NCBI GenBank assembly: GCA_009760885.1
Contig: CM019710.1
Location: forward strand, 3,804,686-3,868,685
Direction of reading: 5' to 3'
DNA length: 64,000 nt
Source of the DNA: Achatina immaculata
Lineage: Eukaryota > Mollusca > Gastropoda > Stylommatophora > Achatinidae
The notes below the pieces were generated by a model, which saw only the letters and a list, made by a program, of their open reading frames with translations, was not told the DNA's origin and did no database searches. Numbering within the stretch: the stretch's first letter is position 1; each line of letters begins with the position of its first letter. Position numbers and translations under genes: made by a program. Positions 19,254 through 30,605 of the stretch are shown piece after piece.

Positions 19254-20302
19254 ATAATAATGGAAAAAATGGGATTTCCAACACATTTGATACAATTAAC
19301 GTCACGGCTGTATTTAGACCAACAAGCAGCAGTAAGAATAAATGGTGAAACAACAACTTGGTTTGACATAAAACAAGGGGTCCGTCAGGGGTGCATATTG
19401 TCACCCTACTTATTTAACTTGTATACTGAAAATATAATGAGGAATGTTAGAGAAGATGTAGACAAAGAATATTACGATGCCATAACAGTTGGAGGTTATG
19501 AAATACCAGAGATTAGATATGCTGATGACACAGTATTGCTGTCCACAACACAAGAAGGAATGGAAAAACTAATTATGTCAGTCCGCAAGAACAGCGAAGA
19601 GCAGAACCTCTATCTTAATGCAAAGAAAACTAAAGTGATGACAACTGACAAAACAAACAAGGCAACTGAAATATGTATCAGTGAGGAAAAACTGGAAGAA
19701 GTGGAGAGTTTTGAATATCTTGGATCACTACTAACTAATAATGGAGATACAATGCGGGAAATTAAAAGGAGGACATCTATTGCTCTTCAGAAAGTAAAAC
19801 AAATAAAGAATCTGTGGAGAGGAGCAGACAGAACCACAAAAATAAGATTTTTAAGGGCATGCATCTTTCCCATCGCAACATATGCCTGTGAGACTTGGAC
19901 ACTTAACAAAACAGCTGAGAAGCACATAAATGCCTTTGAATGTAAATGCTATAGAAGAGTTCTCCAAATATCGTGGACACAAAAAAGAACAAATATATCT
20001 ATACTACAAGAGCTTAATATTGAAGAAGGCTGGCTAGTAAAGAGGATTAAAGAGAGAAAACTTAAATATTTTGGCCACATTAAACGTCATGATAATTTAG
20101 AGAAGACTGTATTGGAAGGATACATAATGGGAAAAAGAAAAAGAGGCAGACCGAAACGAAGATGGCTGCAAGACATCGTTGATGATCTGGAAATGGATGC
20201 AGCAGCAGCAGGCCATCTTGCTCACAACCGAGAGGCCTACAGGAGTGCTGTTTGGGAGGCAAAGTTCCGCAAGGGACATGCAAAGGAATGAATGAATGAA
20301 TG
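19254..20302 (+). mobile_element. RTE-A LINE insertion, best copy, TSD and empty site known
   Basis: A 343-codon frame (19260-20291) encodes the RT palm and thumb and the C-terminus of an RTE-like non-LTR retrotransposon: GVRQGCILSPYLFNLYTENI, IRYADDTVLL (catalytic YADD intact), EYLGSLLTNNG, LRACIFPIATYACETWTLNK, GRPKRRWLQDIVDDL, NREAYRSAVWEAKFRKG. EN and RT fingers are absent (5' truncation), so it cannot move by itself. The stop TGA (20289-20291) lies inside the (ATGA)n tail. AACTCTTT flanks it at 19246-19253 and 20303-20310. The paralogous locus at 25064-25080 has the same flanks with no insertion. Confidence 0.95.
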
Positions 20303-20400
20303 AACTCTTTTCCTGCCTTGAGCCATTTTAATGACTTTGAGGAAAAAAAAAACTAACTAAAAGTAGATAACTTATATGGCTTTGTCCCATTTGAGAGTTT
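20303..20400. repeat. TTAACTCTTTTCCTGCC-type element end
   Basis: Continues the repeat interrupted by the RTE-A insertion (CCTTGAGCCATTTTAATGAC followed by an A-run and ACTAACTAAAAGTA). Same order at 25070-25140. Confidence 0.5.
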
Positions 20401-20404
20401 CTCC

Positions 20405-22535
20405 TTCTTCTTCATCAGCTTTTCGAGCCATTAAAGCTCATTGCTGCAGATGAAGTTCGCCTCCATTCCTCTCTATTCTTAATCTTCTCTCTCCAGTTGG
20501 TGATACCAATTTCTTTTATATCTTCTTCTGGTTCTAAGGACTTTTAATGCCAGAGGTGGGGTTGGGGATACGCTCTCCACTCCTGTTAAATGTCTCCAAG
20601 GTGTGCGTCGCAAATAGCCTCTGACAGTCAAGTCCAGCTCCTGGTCCTCCCGTGGCAGAACTGTTCAAACTGACAAGAGAAGGGATGAAGGCAAATATCC
20701 ATTGCCTGAAAACAGATGCTTCGAGTAAATGAAAGTCATGTTTGGTAGTTCATCTAGGAGAAGGAAAACTCTGATTTAAAACCCGCTGCTAGTGAGATTT
20801 TTCAGCTGCTGTGCATGGGGTGAAACTCCTCCCGGCCAATGAAGAAAAATGCGATTAGGGTTGCTGCACAGCGCTGTCATGGAAAAGGTGAAGGAAAGGA
20901 TTAAGTGAAGTGACCAGCAGTCTTGAGGTCAGGAGTACTCAAATCATGGCACCTTTACTCTAAAGGCTGGCCACATCCTATGTACACCCATACTGGGGCA
21001 GATTGCCTAAACCGGCTTAACCCAGGGGTTAAACTAAGACATTGCTGGCGAGATTCTTCAGATGCCAAGCATGGAGCGAAACTTCTCCCGGCCAATGAAG
21101 AAAATGCAAAAATGTGGCTAGGGTTGCCAGGCAGCGCTTCTGTGAAAAGGTGATGGAAAGGATAAAATGAAGTTTAATCGGTATGTCCAGTAGTCTCGCG
21201 GCGAGAGCTACTCACACTGCAGCACCTCTGCTCTAGAGGCTGGCCACATCCGATATACACTCATACTGGTGCAATATGCCTAAACTGGCTTAACCCGGGG
21301 TGAAACTTGATGATTACTCATGACACGATACCTCCGCTCTAGAGGTAGGTCACGTCCTAAACATGCCCGTGCTGGGATAATACGCCTGAACTGGCTCCAC
21401 CCAGGGGTGAAACTTACTAGTGGCAAGGATTCGTCCTCCCTGGACAAAAGTTCCGTCTTAGTCACAAATAGGAAGGGTAGCGGCTTCAACACAAACTACT
21501 GAAGTCGGAGACGCTGGACCAGTGCAGTCTAGATAGGCAACCACCTCACACCCGATGGGGATGTATGCTTTTTTTTTTTTTTACATCCTAATCACTCTGA
21601 GGTTTTCTGGTGAGAAAGTCCAACACTGGACTGGATGAGAAACCATCTCTCACCTGGCAGGGATACACGAATGTCCCAAAACATGTTGAGGTTTTCCGGT
21701 GAGAAAGTCCAACTCTAGATTAAACTGGTGCAATGAAAATCACGGTGTCATGCAGTCCTGCTTCTGAAACCCACCAAGAATACAGGCTCAAGCCCTGCGA
21801 TACTCTGAACCTCTTATGGTCCTCTTGGACCACAGGAGGACCACGGGACCTATCGAGGACCACAGGAGTAAATTCAGTAGGATCACAGGGCGGTCTTGGT
21901 GGTAGAACCGAATGAAGAAGAAGAAGATATCCTCTTCTATGTTGTCTTTCCATCTCTGTCTTGGTCTACCCCTTGGTTTTGTTTCCCGCATCTCTTGTGC
22001 ATACATCACATTCGTTTGTCTGTTCTCTTCCATTCTTTCTACATGGCTCCAGCCAGCGTAGTCTGTTCAGTTTCGAATTTTCATACTTCTATAAATTCTA
22101 GAACTCATTTCAGAGTTAATATTACATTACGGGTCTTCTTCTTCATCGTCTTTGATCAGCTGTTGACTTTGGAGGCTTTCTGAGCCAGTGAGTCTCATTG
22201 TTGAGGACAAGACATGTCTCCTTTCCTCTCTATTCTTGATCTTTTCTTGCCAGTTGTTGATTCCAAGAGCGTGTGTATCTTCTTCTTCTAGGTTAAACTG
22301 CTATTGTTGTCTAGCTCTGCCTCTTGGTCTTTTGTACAGGCTTTCTTTGTTTGCCTGTCTTCCTCCATTCTTTCTAAATGCCTGAGCCACCTCGGTCTGT
22401 TGTTGTTCTTAATGGCTTTTATAAGTGTGCAGTTCTCTAATGCTTGTACTTTGTTTTCATCTTGTTGTACTTCATGTTTCTGACCCATACAGTACCACTG
22501 GTCTAATCTTAGACAAAAATTTGTATGTGTCATGG
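20405..22535 (-). mobile_element. RTE-like LINE C-terminal fragments (two in tandem, antisense)
   Basis: At 20430-20528 plus 21927-22100 and again at 22150-22530 the minus strand carries the end of an RTE-like ORF. Motifs include MEENRQTNVMYAQEMRETKP and RGRPRQRWKDNIEEDI (22033-21930) and LRHLERMEEDRQTKK (about 22400-22350). The first is split by the GAA-NA element at 20529-21926. Confidence 0.6.
20529..21926 (+). mobile_element. GAA-NA non-coding retroelement, copy 2 (1,398 bp) with TSD
   Basis: It begins TGGTTCTAAGGACTTTTAAT and ends ACCGAATGAAGAAGAAGAAG. It is flanked by ATATCTTCTTC (20518-20528) and ATATCCTCTTC (21927-21937), one mismatch in 11. It has the same internal repeat modules as copy 1; a T-run at 21569-21582 is private to this copy. 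Confidence 0.85.
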
Positions 22536-22539
22536 ATTT

Positions 22540-23640
22540 TATTTTGGTTGATTAAGTTTTATTCAGTTTCATTTTATTTGATGCAATTTTGTGTGTTTTA
22601 ATTTGCTAATTGAGGATAGGAGAAGGGAGTTGTTGAAGAAAAATAATTGGATTTAAAATTTAAAAATGTTTTGAAATCCCTCTCTTCCTACCTGATAAAA
22701 TATTTCCAAAAATAATTGTATGCCAAGAATGCACAGCTTTTACAGAAATACATAACCAGACATGGCCGCAGAGCTCAGACCAAAGGCGGAATTTGTGGGG
22801 ATGCTGGGAGGACCTGGAGAAGACTGCGGACTTCATTCTAGTGACTGGGCTTCTGATTCAGCATGTCCGAGAACTTGAATGTTGAAGAAGACTATTATGA
22901 GACGTGCAGGACTTCGTTGGTGATCATGCTTCTCCTTCTTGTACAGTCCTTGGTGTTTCCGATTAGTTCAGATGCTTTTCTTTTTTTTCCCCCACATCTC
23001 TTGGTCACTCCACTGAGATATTTTTTTTTTCTCTTGGTCTTCCTCTCTCTTCCTCTTTCCCTTGAATTTTCCAGTCATTACTAGGTTTTCCAACTTCTGT
23101 CTTCTCATGACATGTCCATGTAATTTAGATTGTCTTTTTAACTAGTTTTTCACTTTTTCTGAAACTTCTGTGAGGACCTCTTTATTTTTTTCTTGTTCTG
23201 TCCAAGGTATTTTTAGGGGTTTATAGAAACAGGACTACTTGCATCAGTCAGGTCATTGGACAAATGACACTTTTACTGAAAAACAAATACATCACAACTG
23301 AAAGAAAACGAGCACTGTACAACACAGTTTTCCTATGAACTCTATGCTGTTAATGTTAAACGTGGACACAGCCAAACACAAAAGGAAAACCATAACCACA
23401 GAAATGAGGTGTTTAAAGGAGAATACTAAATGTGACAAGAAGAGTTCAGATAAGAAATGGCACCATCAGGGCAAAGGTTGGAGTAACACCAGTATCACAC
23501 CACATTCAGAAACAGAAAGTTAAATGTTTCGGCCATGTTACACGGTTACCACCAGACAGTACATATCACAGAAAACATTCACACTAAGATTTGTAGGTAA
23601 CAGAGGAAGAGACCCCCACCCACACAATAGATGGAAGGAG
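22540..23640. other. Intron 4 segment without recognised elements
   Basis: Mostly T-rich sequence with polypyrimidine runs (22980-23080). A weak LINE-like antisense signal may exist around 22890-23100 (ETEVGKPSNDWKIQGK-like peptide on the minus strand). No CFAP91 exon was recognised. Confidence 0.35.
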
Positions 23641-23644
23641 GAAA

Positions 23645-23928
23645 TTTCATTAATTCATTTGCATGTCCCTTGCGGAACTTTGCCTCCCTAACAGCACTCC
23701 TGTAGGCCTCTCGGTTGTCTGCTGATGCATCCATTTACATATCATCAACGATGTCTTGCCACCATATTTGCCTTGGTCTTCCTCTCTTTCTTTTTCCTAT
23801 TATGTACCCTTCCAAGAATGCTTCTGTAGATTATTATGATGTTTAATGTGTCCAAAATATTTAAGTTTTCTTTGTTTAATCCTCTTTACTATCTAGCCTT
23901 TTTCAGTATTAAATTCTTGTAGTATGGA
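23645..23928 (-). mobile_element. RTE-A 3' end (antisense), part of a rearranged copy
   Basis: Tail TTAATTCATTTG at the left, then the reverse complement of the NREAYRSAV, GRPK and LVKRIK-coding region to about 23927, where it joins a plus-strand RTE-A 5' region directly. Confidence 0.8.
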
Positions 23929-24362
23929 GGTGGTGGATGGAATGGGAGAGCAGCCGACAGTTAAAGTTGGTTATGGTCACCATTCTATGATGGTAGGCAG
24001 ATGATCTCAATGTAGGGACAAAGGCTACGATCATTGACTAGTACAGTCACTGCTCGGAAGGAAAGTAATGGTAAACTATCTTGGAAATATACCAAGAAAC
24101 CCAAACAGCAACATGGAAGGTCAGATAGGAAAAAGATCTGGTGGTGAGTCCCCCAGGCCAGATAGATCTAATTTTACCACTGGGGAAGAGTGTGAGACAG
24201 AGGTTGGTACTAGTAATTGTGATGACAGACAAAATCCTGATGTTGTTACTAAGGAAAACCCCTGCATCAAACTAAAAAGAAAAATAAGAGTAGGAACATG
24301 GAATGTAAGAAGTATATATGAGGGAAAGTATCAAATAATAAGTGATGAGATGAAAAGATGAA
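23929..24362 (+). mobile_element. RTE-A 5' UTR and start of endonuclease domain
   Basis: The plus strand encodes GTWNVRSIYEGKYQIISDEM near 24295-24357, the beginning of the AP endonuclease domain (the WNVR motif at its N-terminus). Upstream 23930-24060 is non-coding and appears reverse-complemented at 7130-7290, so it is the family's 5' UTR. Adjacent to an opposite-orientation 3' end, it resembles a 5'-inversion product. Confidence 0.7.
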
Positions 24363-24748
24363 ATGTGCCTTTCTCCCCAAAATAATGTCTGAAATAACCT
24401 TCTAACTACTTCTCTAAGTCGTCTAACATGTCTAGATCTACTTGGGATGCATTCAAGAACAGTGATGTGGTCACAGGGCATGTCCATACCCCTATCTAAC
24501 CCCATCTAAATCACCAAAAATTGAAATTTCTCGCAGAAAACTTCAATTTTCTCCCTCGTAACTGAGCACTCTTCAGCCATTTTGAAAAAGGTCACGGGGC
24601 ATGTGCACTAAAAGTTTACAATATAAACGTTACACCAATTGTTTAAAGTGGAACGAAGCATGGCCAAATTTCTGGCTGGCGGCATTACCCTTGAGAAATC
24701 GGCATTGCCAAATTTCTGGCTATAAGCACTCAAAGAGCTAGTTTAATA
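24363..24748. mobile_element. TTAA-type element, copy 2 (truncated)
   Basis: It aligns with 18555-18934 in the same orientation and ends GCACTCAAAGAGCTAG, the degraded right terminus. The left portion is missing, cut where it meets the RTE-A 5' fragment. Confidence 0.65.
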
Positions 24749-24784
24749 GTTTAATACAAATAGTACATAAAGGAGGTGGGGGGT

Positions 24785-25140
24785 GGGGGTGAGGGAAAGT
24801 TGCAGCATGAGAGAAAAAGGATCAACAGCCTGAACAAGCCTGTAAAACACTGATTTAGAACTACAGTTCCACCAGACAGTACTGAGTACAAGGACCCATC
24901 ACAGAGTGTTAGTTGTAACCAGTAATGAAGAGTTTAAGGCACAAAGCAATTGTACAAGATGTAAAATATTGGAATGTATTTCTTCATCCTTAGGTCCGTT
25001 ATTTCATCTCCAAATTTTGTGGGAACTCCTCCAAGGTAAGCAAAGGGTTCAGCTTTTTTTTTTTCTTAACTCTTTTCCTGCCTTGAGCCATTTTAATGAC
25101 TTTAAGAAAAAAAAAAACTAACTAAAAGTAACTTGTATGG
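24785..25140. repeat. Dispersed repeat, uninterrupted paralogue (empty site)
   Basis: Parallel to 18960-19253 plus 20303-20385. It reads continuously through TTCTTAACTCTTTTCCTGCC (25064-25083), where the other copy has a 1,049-bp RTE-A insertion. Confidence 0.8.
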
Positions 25141-25287
25141 CATTGTTCCAGCTTCTTCTTCTTCTTCTTCTTCTTCTTCAGCTTTCCTAGCCATTAAAGC
25201 TCATTGCTACAGATAAAGTTCACCTCCATTCCTCTCTATTCCTAATCTTCTCTCGCCAGTTGGTGATACCAATTTATTTTATATCTT

Positions 25288-25868
25288 TTGGTTCTAAGGA
25301 CTGTTAATGCCAGAGGTGGGGTGGGGGATACGCTCTCCACTCCAGTTAAATGTCTCCAAGGTGTGCATCGCAAATAGCCTCTGACAGTCCTTCTCATGGC
25401 AGAACTGTTCAAACTGAAAGGAGAAGGGATGAAGCCAAATATCCATCACCTGAAAACCAGACGCTTCGGGTAAATGAAAGTCATGTTTGGTAGCTCATCT
25501 AGGAACTCTGATTTAAAACCCGCTGCTAGTGAGATTTTTCAGCTGCTGTGCATGGGGTGAAACTCCTCCCGGCCATTGAAGAAAAATGCGATTAGGGTTG
25601 CTGCACAGCGTTGTCATGGAAAAGGTGAAGGAAAGGATTAAGTGAAGTGACCAGTAGTCTCGAGGTCAGGACCACTCAAATCACGACACCTCTGCTCTAG
25701 AGGCCAGCCATGTTGTATATACACCCATACTGGGGCAGATTGCCCAAACCGGCCTAACCCAGGGGGTAAATTAAGACATTGCTGGCGAGATTCTTCAGAT
25801 GCCGAGCGTGGAGTGAAACTTTTCCCGGCCAATGATGAAAATGCGAAGGTTGCTGTGCGGCGCTCAGC
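25288..25868 (+). mobile_element. GAA-NA non-coding retroelement, copy 3 (3'-truncated)
   Basis: It starts TTGGTTCTAAGGACTGTTAA in the same flanking context as copy 2 (TTTATATCTT) and follows it for about 580 bp. It is then cut near the CTGTGCGGCGC module and joined to an RTE-B fragment. Confidence 0.75.
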
Positions 25869-25899
25869 TGTGTTTGGTTGCCGCAGTACAGACTGTAGT

Positions 25900-26378
25900 A
25901 ATATGAGTAATAGTAAGAGTAATGTGCTAAGTGTACTAGTCTATGGAAGTGAATGCTGGAAAATCACCAAAACCATAGAAAACAAGTTGGAATTCTTTCC
26001 AGGCTAAATGTTTACAAAGAATTAGAAGAATATTTTGGCCAGACACCGTAAGAAATAACATCTTATTAGCAGAAATGCAGATGAAGCCACTGACAGCAAT
26101 TATTGAGGAAAGATGATGGCGATGGTTGGGACATGTGCTCCGAATGACTGACAACTCACTACCAAAAATAGCACTAAGATGGACACCACAAGGGAAAAGA
26201 AGTAAGGGTAGACCAAAAGAGACGTGGAGAAGAACAACAGAGAGGATGTTGAGCAATAGAGGGCTGACCTGGGCAACAGTGGAAAAAAGGCAAAGGATAG
26301 GCGTTTGTGGAGAACCCTTGTGGAAACCCCATGTGCCTTAGGCACTTAAGGTTCAGAGAGAGAGAGAGAGAGTTTAAT
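25900..26378 (+). mobile_element. RTE-B 3' end with (GA)n tail
   Basis: Encodes NVLSVLVYGSECWKITKTIE, WRWLGHVLRMTDNSLPKIAL, RSKGRPKETWRRTTERMLSN and GLTWATVEKRQR, matching the minus-strand copy at 27413-28334. It ends CACTTAAGGTTCAGAGAGAG and a GA run (26350-26372). Confidence 0.88.
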
Positions 26379-26434
26379 AGTAGAGATCAAAGGTGGTGAA
26401 TGTACTGTCTGACCTGGCAGTCATTGACTCAAAG

Positions 26435-26745
26435 CTGACATACTAGAGTCAGGGTTGGTGAACTATAGCTGACCAAGACCCTTCCCCCATCTCAGGTACC
26501 CCCAGTAACAGGGCTAGCCTGGCTGATGGGGTAGGGTGGCCACAGTTCCCCCCATTGTGATGGAGTCTGCTAAAGAAATATTACACATCCCCCCTGCCTT
26601 CTTTTAGCTGCAGTCAGGGACTGAAAAAAAAAATAGCTGCCATGATTCACTCCCAAGCGGACACAGTGCACTACCTCAGCATCTTTGCCTTTTCACCGCA
26701 AAGACCACTAGTTTGCAGTTCCAAGGAGATGAAGAAGAAGAAGCA
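26435..26745 (+). mobile_element. VNTR-SINE, copy with short VNTR and (GAA) tail
   Basis: One 34-bp-type unit (CTGACATACTAGAGTCAGGG then TTGGTGAACTATAG), then the body (ACCCCCAGTAACAGGGCTAG, TTTTAGCTGCAGTCAGGGAC), ending GGAGATGAAGAAGAAGAAGC. The body matches 62310-62580 in the same orientation and 36590-36910, 51355-51840 and 63420-63560 in reverse. Confidence 0.7.
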
Positions 26746-26973
26746 GAGGTCACAAGAAGAATGGAATCGGACTATATATCAGGAGATGAACAGTCTGACA
26801 TGGATGGGATTGAGTCCTGTACTAAGTTTAACATGGAGCTCCATGTGGTGATGAATTCATTGCTGTTTAAAAACTAGAAATATATTTGTAGCACCTTTTT
26901 TTTAAAATTTTAAAACATTTTTTTGTTTGTTTGTTTTGTTTTTGGGTACCTTTAGTTTGTGGTTTTACTGCAG

Positions 26974-27140
26974 CGTAACAGGAAAATGCCTGGAAGATGT
27001 ACGTGCTCCAGCTACAAGAACCGTGGAAATCCAAACAGTTTTCAGGGAGTCTGAGAGCCAGACTGATCCGTATACTCCAGAGTTTATTGTTCTGCCAGGG
27101 GAGACACCAGAGCTTCTAACTTTGGCCACGTTGTCCTTCG
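26974..27140 (+). CDS. CFAP91: CFAP91 coding exon (numbered 6; exon 5 not found)
   Basis: Acceptor TTTACTGCAG|C and donor TTCG|GTATGG enclose 167 nt, entering with one base and leaving in phase 1. The peptide has [40 protein letters not shown], corresponding to [21 protein letters not shown] and [20 protein letters not shown] in human CFAP91. This is the start of the strongly conserved central domain. Confidence 0.95.
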
Positions 27141-27412
27141 GTATGGGCATTAATGTGTATTTTAAAAAAAAATTTTTATGTTTATACAAGCTGTAACTGT
27201 CAAAAAATGATGGGGAAAGAAATGAAAATATGACATTTACTTATTTCTTAGACTGTTAAATGACGCCTACAACACATGAATGCATTTTGCTATCATTCGT
27301 TATGGGCGCCATATTTTATTTGGAAATGATGCAATGCTTCCTTAGCAACAGTGTTTATGGCAGTTTAAAACTATGACCGACCCACTTCCCGTGCTTGCAG
27401 TTCTAAGGAAAT

Positions 27413-30400
27413 CTCTCTCTCTCTCTGAACCTTAAGTGCCCAGGGCACATGGGGCTTCCGCAAGGGTTTTCCACAAATGCCTGTCTTTCGCCTTTTTTTC
27501 TGCTCTTGCCCAGGTGAGCCCTCTATTGCTCAACATCCTTTCTGTTGTTCTTCTCCATGTCTCTTTTGGTCTACCCTTACTTCTGCTCCCCTGTGGTGTC
27601 CATCTTAGTGCTATTTTTGGTAGTGAGTTGTCAGTCATTCGGAGCACATGTCCCAACCATCGCCAGCGTCTTTCCTCAATAATTGTTGTCAGTGGTTTCA
27701 TCTGCATTTCTGCCAATAAGATGTTATTTCTTATGGTGTTTGGCCAAAATATTTTTTTAATTCTACGTAAACATTTAGTCTGGAAAGAATTCAACTTGTT
27801 TTCTATGGTTTTGGTGATTTTCCAGCATTCACTTCCATAGAGTAGTACACTTAGAACATTACTCTTAAATATCCTGATTTTCATATTTATGCTTAGTTTA
27901 TTTGATTTCCATATATTCTGTAGCATTGCAAAAGCCTGTTTTGCTCTAGTAAGTCTGCTGTTGATGTCCTCTGTGCTGTCTCCATTTTCTACTACTCTGC
28001 TGCCAAGGTATACAAATTCGTTGACCTCCTCCACTAACTTGTTATCTACTCTGAGTACATTTCTGTTGTTCACATTTTGCTTCATTAACTTTGTCTTTCC
28101 TACGTTGATCTTTAGTCCTATGTTGTTTGCATTCTGGGTTAACTTGTTTATTTTATCTTGCATATCTTTGTGACTGCTTGATAATAGACAAATGTCGTCC
28201 GCAAAGTCAAGGTCCTCCAGCACTGTGTTAAGGGTCCATTGTAATCCTCTGCGTTTGTCTGATGTTGCCTCCTTCATTAACCAGTCTACTGCCAAGATAA
28301 ATAATGTTGGTGATAGTACACATCCCTGTTTCACTCCTGTTTGTACCCTAAAGCTGCTGGAGGTATGTTCTCCACAGATAACTTTGCACTGAAAACCCTC
28401 GTATAGGGCTTTGATTACATTAACTATTTTATGGGGGAGGCCATGCCATCTTAGGATTTTCCACAGTGCATCTCTGTTGACACTGTCGAAGGCTTCTCAA
28501 AATCTATGAATAATGCATATGTTGTGCTATGCCATTCATTTGCCTGTTCTAATATTTGTCTAAGTACAAATATATGGTCTATGCATGATCTTCCTTTCCT
28601 AAATCCTGCCTGCTCTTTCCGAAGTTTTCTTCAAGTGTTGGTACAATTCTGTTGATGATTATTCTGCAAAATACTTTACTAGTGAGTGGCAGTAGGGTAA
28701 TGCCTCTCCAGTTCCCGCAATCTCTGAGGTTACCCTTCTTTGGTAGTTTTACTATAAGACCAGTTTTCCACTCCTCTGGGGCTTTTTCTAAATCCCAGAT
28801 TTGTTGTAATATCCGGCAAAGTTGTTTTGGTGTTTCTGTTTCTTCTGCTTTCAACATCTCAGCAGTCACTTCATCTTCACCTGGTGCCCTGTCTGATTTT
28901 AGCATCTTTATCGCCTCTTTTACTTCATTTATTGTTATTGGTCCTGTATTGATGTTTAGTTCCGCTTTTGCTTCAGGTATATCTATTGCTTGTGCTGCTT
29001 GTGTTCTGTTTAGTAGGGTGTTAAAGTGTTCCCTCCATCTTTCAATTTTTTCTCTTTCTCCACTGACCAGTTGTCCATTTTGTGTTCTTACTGCACTTTC
29101 ACATCTTGTATTGAAGTTACCTGTCATCTGCTTTGTGATTTTATATATGGTTTTCATGTCATTGTATATGCTGCTTTCTCTGCTGTCTCGGCTAAGTTGT
29201 CATAGTACTGACGTTTATCTTGACGGCATGATTCCTTCACTTCTTTGTCTTTTTGTGCATAATTACTTAAAACTCGTTCTTTAAGCCGTTGTGATTTGGT
29301 GTTCAGTAATTTTTTCTTGATTTCTTTTCTTTGCTCTATCTTTTCCCATGTGGTCTCACTTATCCATTCCTCTTTTCTCCTTTTCCGATATCCCAGCACC
29401 TTTTGCTGTTTCCTGTAGTGTTTTATTGAACTCTAATATGGACATTTCTGCTTCGTCTTGTAGGACACTGAAACGGTTCTTAAGTATTATTGAGAATTCA
29501 TTTCTTGTTTGCTGGTCTATCAGTTTTCTTGTATCAAAATGTATCTTTCTGTGTTCTCCGATTCTGGCTTTCCTTAATTTTAGTTTTATTTTGGTTACCA
29601 GAAGGTTGTGATCACTTCCTATATCTGCTCCTTTCCTTGCTCGCACATCTTGTAGTGACCGTTTCCACTTGTTGTTTATTAGTATGTGATCGATTTGGTT
29701 TTCTGTGGTTTTATCTGGTGACCTCCAAGTCACCTTATGGATGTTTTTGTGTTGGAAAATTGTCCCTCCGATGGTCATCATGTTTTCTTCACAGAAACTG
29801 CACAGTCTTTCTCCATTTTCATTTATTTCTCCGATTCCTTCTCTTCCCATGATTCTTCTTCTATCTTCATTTCCTTCACCTACTTTTGCATTGAAGTCGC
29901 CCAAGATGAGTAGCATGTCATGCTTGGGTATTGTTTCTACTGTGGCTTGGAGGCTGTTGTAAAAATCTTCTTTTAATTCCTCTTCAGCTGCTTCTGTTGG
30001 TGCATAACAAACTATAATAGACAGCTTCGTGAATCTTGAGTTGAAACGTGCATATAATAATCTCTCATTTATTGGGCTCCATTTCAGCAATGCTCTTGAT
30101 GCTTCTTTTGTTATAATCAATGCTACTCCTCCTTCATGAAGATCTTCTTTACCTGACCATATTATTGTATCTTCTGTGTGCTGTGTTGTTAATTTCCTTC
30201 TGCCTTGTCCTGTCCATCTTGCTTCTTGTATTCCTAGTATGTCTAGTTTGTATCTGTGCATTTCCTTGATGGTTTGTGCTAGTTTTCCAGTCTGGTTTAG
30301 TGTTCTTACATTCCAGCTGCCTATTTGCATCTTTTGTTTAGGTTCCAGGAGGTCTGCAGTCGGGCTGGGGACTTCCAGTGGCTGGCTTTCATCCACAACC

Positions 30401-30605
30401 TTCATGGGCTCAGTTTCCTGATAAGCATTTCTCCTTCCACCTGCATTTGCTTTTTCCCTTGCTTCTGTTTCTGTAGCAGTCTGATTGTTTTTTACCAGAT
30501 AGGGTTGCTGGCCCTATGCTGAACCCTCCTTAGTCGCCTTTTACGATCATGCATGGTAGGGTACAGTGGTCCTATTCTTTGCAGATCCCGGGTACCACAC
30601 GGGGG
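27413..30605 (-). mobile_element. Full-length RTE-B LINE with 11-bp TSD
   Basis: Antisense 3,193-bp element flanked by TCTAAGGAAAT at 27402-27412 and 30606-30616. In LINE sense: about 200 bp 5' UTR; AP endonuclease (30405-29356) with GSWNVRTLNQTGKLAQ, GIQEARW, LILGDFNAKVG, ENQIDHILINNKW and GADIGSDHNLLVTK, all catalytic motifs visible; linker; RT (29157-27900) with DEVTAEMLKAE, NWRGITLLPLTSKVF, MKQGCVLSPTLF and LDFADDICLL (FADD in place of YADD); LSVLLYGSECWKITK; RSKGRPKETWRR; (GA)n tail. Frame changes near 29370, 29156 and 28580-28340 make it inactive as it stands. Clade assignment (RTE superfamily) comes from remembered motifs. Confidence 0.93.

Noticed and set aside
26927..26973. Residues before exon 6 (MFVLFLGTFSLWFYC) as a signal peptide or N-terminus
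   Set aside because: They are the translated polypyrimidine tract before a good TTTACTGCAG acceptor.
27436..27840. 134-codon plus-strand frame and other plus frames across 27.4-30.4 kb
   Set aside because: They are the complement of the well-supported antisense RTE-B LINE.
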